Shown one piece after another: positions 31,560 through 36,609 of a stretch of DNA of 36,609 nt. Origin of the DNA: Enhydrobacter aerosaccus (GTDB lineage: Bacteria; Pseudomonadota; Alphaproteobacteria; Reyranellales; Reyranellaceae); the NCBI GenBank assembly GCA_903915535.1, contig CAIWTJ010000305.1:1-36609 (forward strand). The letters run 5' to 3'. Position 1 is the first letter of the stretch; the number at the start of each line of letters is the position of its first letter. Made by a program: the position numbers and the translations under genes. Under the pieces are notes generated by a model that was not told where the DNA came from, did no database searches, and worked only from the letters and a program-made list of their open reading frames with translations.

Positions 31560-32681
31560 ATGAAAATAAGTCCCCTCACCCTGGCGTCCGGAGGCCTGCT
31601 GGCGTTGGCCTCGGCGGTCGGCATCGGCCGCTTCGTCTACACGCCGATCCTGCCACACATGGTGGATGCCCTTCATCTCACCAAGAGCCAGGCGGGGCTG
31701 ATCGCGTCGGCAAATTTCATCGGCTACCTCGCGGGCGCGCTGCTCTCGGCGGTCAAGCTGCCCGGCACGCACCGTGGCTGGCTGCTGGCAGCGCTCGCAG
31801 CCAATGTGATCTGCCTCGCCGCCATGGGCCTCACCACCGACATGGCCGCGTTCCTGGTGCTCCGCGCCGTCGCAGGCTTCGCCAGCGCCTTCGCCCTGGT
31901 CTTCGCCTCGGCGCTGGTGCTGAACCGGCTGACCGCGAGCGGCCACGCCTCGCTCTCTTCCGTGCACTTCGCCGGCGTCGGCACCGGCATCGCCGTCGCG
32001 TCGGCGGTCGTGGCCTGCATCGCCGGCTGGCGCGAGATGTGGTTTGCGAGCGCCGCGCTGGCGCTCGCCTCCACCGTCGCCGTGCTGCTGTTCGTGCCGC
32101 CGGATCAGCCGGGCCACACACAGCAGTTTGCCCAAAAGACGAAGCTCACGAGCGGCTTCTGGTTCCTGCTCGTGGCCTACGGCCTGTTCGGCTTCGGCTA
32201 CATCATCACCGCGACCTTCATCGTGCAGATGGTCCGCGGCACACCCGCCATCGCGGGGCTCGAGCCCTTCATCTTCATCCTGTTCGGCCTGAGCGCAGCG
32301 CCGTCGGTCGCGCTGTGGACGCGGCTGGGCGCAAAGCTCGGCATCCTGCGCACCTTCTCCATCGCCGCGATCGTCGAGGCCGCGGGCGTGGCGGCCAGCG
32401 CCCTGTTCCTCTCGCCCGCCACCGTGATCCTGACCTCCGTCTTCGTGGGCGGCACCTTCATGGGCCTGACGGCGCTCGGGCTGATCGGCGCGCGCGAAGG
32501 GGGTGGCGATCCGCGCGGCCGCATCGCGCTGATGACCGCCTCGTTCTCGTTCGGCCAGATCCTGGGACCGAGCTTCGCGGGTTACGTCTACGACCTGACC
32601 GGAAGCCTCGCCGTGCCGTCGCTGGCGGCCGCCGGCGCGCTGGTCATCGCAGCGCTGTTTTCGCTTCGGCCGCGGCCCTGA
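31560..32681 (+). CDS. MFS transporter, YbfB/YjiJ family
   Basis: A 373-residue membrane protein with about 12 hydrophobic segments. The opening SGGLLALASAVGIGRFVYTPILPHM is the YbfB/YjiJ signature (GxGRFaytPiLP), and it is shorter than typical MFS proteins, as in this family. Loops and helices repeat in two halves. The substrate is unknown. The 3' end runs 38 bp into the convergent amine oxidase gene, an antisense overlap. No regulatory gene is adjacent, and it is divergent from LysRS. Confidence 0.93.
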   Translation: MKISPLTLASGGLLALASAVGIGRFVYTPILPHMVDALHLTKSQAGLIASANFIGYLAGALLSAVKLPGTHRGWLLAALAANVICLAAMGLTTDMAAFLVLRAVAGFASAFALVFASALVLNRLTASGHASLSSVHFAGVGTGIAVASAVVACIAGWREMWFASAALALASTVAVLLFVPPDQPGHTQQFAQKTKLTSGFWFLLVAYGLFGFGYIITATFIVQMVRGTPAIAGLEPFIFILFGLSAAPSVALWTRLGAKLGILRTFSIAAIVEAAGVAASALFLSPATVILTSVFVGGTFMGLTALGLIGAREGGGDPRGRIALMTASFSFGQILGPSFAGYVYDLTGSLAVPSLAAAGALVIAALFSLRPRP

Positions 32682-33894
32682 GGCCGGAGGCGTAGGCCGC
32701 GTCGAGCGTGCCGGGATTTTCCGCCATCGCCTCGCCCGCGAAGAAGACGCGCTCGCCGTGCGGCGCGGCCAACGTCGCGACCGCGGCTTTCGGCGGCACG
32801 CACCACGCCCCCAGCGAGTAAGGATCGCGGCCCCAGCGCGAGGCGACGCTGCCGCGGAACGCCGCGCGGATGTCGCTGCCATAGATCTCGGCCAGCGTTG
32901 TCAGCGCGAACGCGCCCGACGCATTCGCCCCGGACTCTTCCACCTGGCGCGCCGCCTGCGACTCGAGCACCAGGATCACCGCATCGCGGTTCTGCGGCCG
33001 CACGAAGGCGTCGAACGGCACGCCGGCGCGCGTGATGCCGGTCACCCAGGCATTGGCCGGCGCCTTGGGCATGCCGGGCTGGAAGGCGACGGCGATGCGC
33101 GTGCACGAGGCCATCGGCGTGGCCGCCAGCGCATCGCGCTTCTTTTGCGACAGCGGCGGCGCGAAACCCATGTGTCCGCCACCCAGGACGCTCACCGGCA
33201 AGGCCACGATCACCGCGCGCGCCTGTAGCGTGCCGGTCGTGGTGACGACCTCGATGAACTGGCCCCCCGAGGAAGAGCCCGTCGAATTGATGCGCAGCAC
33301 GCGCGTGCCGAGCTTCACCGGCACTTTGGCGCCCAGCCGCGCGACGGCGGCGCCGATGCCGCCCTCGAGCGCCTGCGTCACCGCGAACGGCGGCTTGTTG
33401 AGGAGGCGCGAGAAGGACAGCTGCTCGTTGGGCGTCAGCGGCCGGATGAATGCCGCCGGATCGGCATCGGGCATGCGGCTGTGCAGGTCCTTCACCAGCG
33501 CCTTCATCCGCTCGTCGGCCTTGGCATAGTCCGCCATCTGCTCGGCGGTGAGCGGCTTGCCGCTGAGGACAATCGCGCCGACGTCGGGCCCCGGCAGCAG
33601 CTTGCCGCCAAGCTCCTTGGCCAGCGGCCCCGGCGCCAGCCATGCCGCACCTGTATCGACGGGAAAGCCCAGGCTGGTGTCGGTGACGGCGCGGCCGCCG
33701 ATGCGGTCGCGCGCCTCGAGCACCAGCACCTTCTTCCTGTCGGCCACCAGCGCGCGGCCTGCGGCGAGCCCGGCCAGTCCGCCGCCCAGGATCGCGACAT
33801 CGACCTCGTCGGCGGCAAGCGCCGGCGTCACGATTGCCGGCGTGGTGGCGGCAGCCGCGAGCGTGGCGAGAAAGGGCCGGCGACTGAGCCTCAT
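32644..33894 (-). CDS. Flavin monoamine oxidase family protein, Tat-exported
   Basis: A 416-residue FAD-dependent amine oxidase. The leader has an excellent twin-arginine motif SRRPFLATL (4-12) and a hydrophobic stretch ending ALAA. The dinucleotide loop DVAILGGGLAGLAAGRALV is followed by VLEARDRIGGRAVTD, the classical GG-doublet of amine oxidases; the C-terminal GERVFFAGEAMAENPGTLDAAYASGLRAA binds FAD. It should oxidise an amine or a related substrate in the periplasm, producing peroxide. GAGGAG before the ATG fixes the start at 33894; an open frame further upstream is a shadow of the helicase gene. It overlaps the MFS gene 3' end by 38 bp. Confidence 0.93.
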   Translation of the reverse strand: MRLSRRPFLATLAAAATTPAIVTPALAADEVDVAILGGGLAGLAAGRALVADRKKVLVLEARDRIGGRAVTDTSLGFPVDTGAAWLAPGPLAKELGGKLLPGPDVGAIVLSGKPLTAEQMADYAKADERMKALVKDLHSRMPDADPAAFIRPLTPNEQLSFSRLLNKPPFAVTQALEGGIGAAVARLGAKVPVKLGTRVLRINSTGSSSGGQFIEVVTTTGTLQARAVIVALPVSVLGGGHMGFAPPLSQKKRDALAATPMASCTRIAVAFQPGMPKAPANAWVTGITRAGVPFDAFVRPQNRDAVILVLESQAARQVEESGANASGAFALTTLAEIYGSDIRAAFRGSVASRWGRDPYSLGAWCVPPKAAVATLAAPHGERVFFAGEAMAENPGTLDAAYASGLRAAAEAKTALR

Positions 33895-33925
33895 TTGCTC
33901 CTCATTATATGGTATCGCAGCAGCA

Positions 33926-36609
33926 ATGGCGCCTCCCTTCACCTTCCCCGCCCTGATCGCCACGGCGCGCGGCGCTTTGTGGCTGTCGGCGGACGGTACG
34001 ATCGAGCGACTCACGGCGCCTGAAGCGGCGCTGCGCTCGGCGCGCGCGATGCCGCTGGTCGTGCACGCCCCGGCCGTCGCGGCGCGCCTCGGCCTCGACA
34101 ACCTGCCGGCGCGCGACCTGCTGGAACTGTACGCCTTCGTCCATCCGGCGACGTTCTGTTTGCCCACCGTGCGCGGCCTCGCCGCTGCCCTCGACGTGAC
34201 GGTGGGACCGACGCCCGAAGACGAGCTGGCCGCCCTGCCCCGGATCGCCCAGGCGCTGGTCGGTTCGCTGGAGGACATGGCGGCGCTCGCCTCGCCCGAG
34301 TTCAAGGACATCGCGCTGACCATGGCGCGCGGCGACTGGGCGTGGGGCGACGCGGTGCTGCTCGCGCTCGACGTCAGCCCGCCCCCCGGCAAGAAGCCGC
34401 GCCCCGGCGCCGGCCTCGACATCTGGAAGAGCCTCGCGGCGTGGGAAGAGCCGCCGCCCGCCACGCCGCCCGGCAGCGAACCGGTCGAGCCGCGCGAGGC
34501 GCGCCTGCGTCTCGCGCAGATGGTCTCGGCCGGCCCGAACATGGCCGAGGCGCGCCCCACGCAAAGCGACTACGCCTCCGCCGCGTCCGAGGCCTTCGCG
34601 CCGCGCCTCGTCGAGGACCAGCCCAACGTCGTGCTGGTCGAGGCCGGCACCGGCGTCGGCAAAACGCTTGGCTACGTCGCGCCCGCCAGCCTGTGGGCGG
34701 AAAAGAACGGCGCGCCGGTCTGGATCGCCACCTACACGCGCAACCTGCAGCGCCAGATCGACAACGAGCTCGACCGGCTGCACCGCGACTCCGCCGAGAA
34801 GCGCCGCAAGGTCGTGATCCGCAAGGGCCGCGAGAACTATCTCTGCCTGCTGAACTTCCAGGAAGCGGTGAGCCGCACCGGCCTCGCGCCCGAGAATGCC
34901 GTGGGCCTGGGCCTGCTGGCGCGCTGGGCCTTGGCCAGCCGCGACGGCGACATGCTGGGCGGCGATTTGCCGGCATGGCTACTCGACCTGATCGGCCGTT
35001 TCCGTCTCCAGCGTCTCGCCGACCGGCGCGGCGAGTGCATCTACTCCGCGTGCGAGCACTATCGGAAGTGCTTCGTCGAACGCACGATCCGGCGCGCGCG
35101 CACCGCCGACATCGTGATCGCCAACCACGCGCTGGTGATGGTGCAGGCCGCGATGGGTGGCCTCGACGATGCCACGCGCCCGCTGCGCTATGTGTTCGAC
35201 GAGGGCCATCACCTGTTCGACGCGGCCGACGGTGCGTTCGGCGCGCATCTGTCGGGCGTCGAGTGCTCGGACCTGCGCCGCTGGCTGCTGGGCGCCGAGG
35301 GACGGCGCGGCAGCCGCGCGCGCGGCCTCGAAAAGCGCGTGACCGACCTGCTGGGCGAGGACGTCGAGGCGAAGAACGCGCTCGGCCGCCTGCTCGACCT
35401 GGCGCAACGCCTGCCCGCGACCAACTGGCAAACACGACTGGCCGACGGCACGGTGCTGGGCCCGGCGGAAGAGTTCCTGGCACTCGTGCGCGTGCAAGTG
35501 CGCGCGCGCGCGGCGGGCGAGGACCAGGGCTTCGGCCAGGAATGCGACGTGCGGCCGCTCAATCCCGGGCTGATCGAAGCCGCCGACCAGCTCGCCAAGC
35601 TGTTCGAGCAGATGCTGATCCCCGTGCGCAGGCTGCGCCAGGCGCTGCGCACCAAGCTCGAGAGCGAGGCCGATGCGCTCGACAGCGGCCAGCGCGGCCG
35701 CATCGAGGGTGTGGCGCGTTCGCTCACCAACCGCTGCGAGCTCACGCTGGAGGCGTGGCGCGCCATGCTGCGCGGCCTGCACAACGAGGCCGATCCCGTC
35801 TACGTCGACTGGTTCGCGATCGAGCGCAGCCAGACCCGTGAGACCGATGTCGGCATGTACCGCCACTATCTCGACCCGACCGAGCCGTTCGTGAACGCCG
35901 TGATCAAGCCCTCGCACGGCGCCGTCATCACCTCGGCCACCCTGCGCGACTCCCTGGGCTTGCCCTCCCCCGCCAACGACGACTCCGTACGGGACCGCGG
36001 AGCTCCAGCTCCGCTCATGTCTTCCGATCCCGCAGCCGCGATGAACATGAGCCCGAGCGGAGCGGGAGCTCCGCGATCCCGTGAAGACACGCCCGGCGAC
36101 TGGCTCTCCGCCGAAGCGCGCACCGGCACGCGCCACCTGCAGGCGCCGGCGGTGCGCGCTGCTATGGCCTCGCCGTTCGACTACGCCGTCAATACCAAGG
36201 TATTCGTGGTGAAGGACGTGAAGCGCGACGACAGCGACCAGGTGGCGGCCGCGTACCGCGAGCTGTTCCTGGCGAGCGGCGGCGGCGCGCTGGGCCTCTT
36301 CACCGCGATCGGACGGCTGCGCGCCGTGCACCAGCGCATCGCGCCCGCGCTCGAGGAGGCGAACCTGCCGCTGTACGCCCAGCATGTCGGCGGTATGGAT
36401 GCGGCCACATTGGTCGACATCTTCCGCGCCGAAGAACATTCCTGCCTCCTCGGCACCGACGCGGTGCGCGACGGCGTCGACGTGCCCGGCCGCAGCCTGC
36501 GCCTCATCGTGTTCGACCGCGTGCCGTGGCCGCGCCCCGACATCCTCCACCGCGCGCGCAAGGCGCACTGGAAGGACAAGATGACGTCGGGCGGCGCGGG
36601 CAGCGCCAA
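33926..36609 (+). CDS. DinG/XPD-like ATP-dependent DNA helicase (3' end cut by window)
   Basis: An open frame of 894 codons to the window edge, read from ATG 33926. It is a superfamily 2 Fe-S helicase: Walker A EAGTGVGKT (Lys246), four cluster cysteines (307, 371, 376, 382), DEGHH (425-429) for motif II, and SATLRD, FTAIGRLRAVH, LGTDAVRDGVDVPG and RVPWPRPDILHRAR for the later motifs. The first 230 residues are a variable N-terminal part that I do not recognise. It probably unwinds forked or damaged DNA or R-loops. It is divergent from the amine oxidase gene with 31 bp between start codons. A 94-bp palindrome interrupts the coding sequence in frame (residues about 688-719). The stop lies beyond 36609. 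Confidence 0.93.
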   Translation, partial: MAPPFTFPALIATARGALWLSADGTIERLTAPEAALRSARAMPLVVHAPAVAARLGLDNLPARDLLELYAFVHPATFCLPTVRGLAAALDVTVGPTPEDELAALPRIAQALVGSLEDMAALASPEFKDIALTMARGDWAWGDAVLLALDVSPPPGKKPRPGAGLDIWKSLAAWEEPPPATPPGSEPVEPREARLRLAQMVSAGPNMAEARPTQSDYASAASEAFAPRLVEDQPNVVLVEAGTGVGKTLGYVAPASLWAEKNGAPVWIATYTRNLQRQIDNELDRLHRDSAEKRRKVVIRKGRENYLCLLNFQEAVSRTGLAPENAVGLGLLARWALASRDGDMLGGDLPAWLLDLIGRFRLQRLADRRGECIYSACEHYRKCFVERTIRRARTADIVIANHALVMVQAAMGGLDDATRPLRYVFDEGHHLFDAADGAFGAHLSGVECSDLRRWLLGAEGRRGSRARGLEKRVTDLLGEDVEAKNALGRLLDLAQRLPATNWQTRLADGTVLGPAEEFLALVRVQVRARAAGEDQGFGQECDVRPLNPGLIEAADQLAKLFEQMLIPVRRLRQALRTKLESEADALDSGQRGRIEGVARSLTNRCELTLEAWRAMLRGLHNEADPVYVDWFAIERSQTRETDVGMYRHYLDPTEPFVNAVIKPSHGAVITSATLRDSLGLPSPANDDSVRDRGAPAPLMSSDPAAAMNMSPSGAGAPRSREDTPGDWLSAEARTGTRHLQAPAVRAAMASPFDYAVNTKVFVVKDVKRDDSDQVAAAYRELFLASGGGALGLFTAIGRLRAVHQRIAPALEEANLPLYAQHVGGMDAATLVDIFRAEEHSCLLGTDAVRDGVDVPGRSLRLIVFDRVPWPRPDILHRARKAHWKDKMTSGGAGSA
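35989..36082. repeat. Imperfect palindromic element embedded in the helicase reading frame
   Basis: The left arm (35989-36019) and the reverse complement of the right arm (36046-36082) match at 29 of 31 positions, the right arm having six extra bases; both begin acggga and share cgcggagctcc. A 26-base loop separates them. The frame is kept, adding about 32 residues between SATLRD and GDWLSAEARTG. Both strands read RDRGAPAPL near one end and SGAGAPRSR near the other. This is the behaviour of a protein-embedded palindromic repeat such as the Rickettsia palindromic elements; that it is repeated in the genome is inferred. Confidence 0.75.

Noticed and set aside
34342-35841. A 499-codon plus-strand frame in the helicase region
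   Set aside because: The +1 neighbouring frame from 33926 carries Walker A, Fe-S cysteines and DEGHH and stays open to the window edge, so it is the coding frame.
36020-36045. Possible frameshift or assembly error around the helicase palindrome
   Set aside because: The frame is intact on both sides and helicase motifs continue downstream, so a frame-keeping insertion explains it better.
1-36609. CRISPR arrays, tRNA or rRNA genes, transposases, integrases or phage genes
   Set aside because: No regularly spaced direct repeats, tRNA-like cloverleaf sequence or recognisable mobile-element protein was seen on either strand.

Overview
The window is GC-rich, gene-dense DNA (coding on both strands, gaps all under about 230 bp) from a metabolically versatile free-living bacterium. 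The gene content suggests an alphaproteobacterium: class I lysyl-tRNA synthetase, several class III adenylate cyclases, tripartite-tricarboxylate (Bug) binding proteins without transporter genes, YXWGXW-type secreted proteins and a DinG-like helicase. A Reyranella-like or other Rhodospirillales/Hyphomicrobiales soil organism would fit, but that is an inference from gene families and not from a marker gene. No tRNA, rRNA, CRISPR array, transposase or phage gene was seen.

Layout. Positions 1-538 hold a hairpin repeat and a DUF3833 gene. Positions 667-4387 (+) form a tight four-gene catabolic cluster: Bug solute receptor, alpha/beta-hydrolase-fold protein without a catalytic triad, D-cysteine desulfhydrase-like PLP enzyme, HSL-type esterase. 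Positions 4384-15027 (-) form a long co-directional run of nine genes, many joined by 4-base ATGA/GTGA overlaps: amidase, Cache-domain adenylate cyclase, methyltransferase, a fused solute-binding/permease ABC protein, a second permease, a Bug receptor, a PECR-like SDR, Cu/Zn superoxide dismutase and a soluble SRPBCC/DUF5939 cyclase. A cold-shock gene with a clear terminator follows (15127-15333), then an altronate/galactarate dehydratase plus DapA-type aldolase pair (15562-17994), which looks like a sugar-acid pathway.

Positions 18103-19138 carry two related secreted YXWGXW proteins. Next come an EamA exporter, a divergent class IV aminotransferase, a quinone-reductase-like flavoprotein, a DUF4345 membrane protein and a glycine-zipper lipoprotein. 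Positions 22368-24600 (-) encode a PNPOx-type stress protein, an SDR with Phe in place of the catalytic Tyr, and a sterol desaturase/fatty acid hydroxylase. The last is divergent from a TetR regulator, with a palindromic operator candidate between them. A dipeptide-type binding protein follows (25390-26994), then (-) an orphan CoxL/XDH molybdenum subunit, a ureidoglycolate lyase and class I LysRS, all nearly abutting. The window ends with an MFS transporter, an amine oxidase (3' ends overlapping by 38 bp) and a DinG-like Fe-S helicase that runs off the right edge.

The most unusual single item is a ~94-bp imperfect palindrome (35989-36082) lying in frame inside the helicase gene. It reads as near-identical peptides on both strands, like a protein-embedded palindromic repeat element. 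Other points worth a look are the triad-less hydrolase, the ABC system without an ATPase, and paired cyclases of two different subclasses in one transcription unit.
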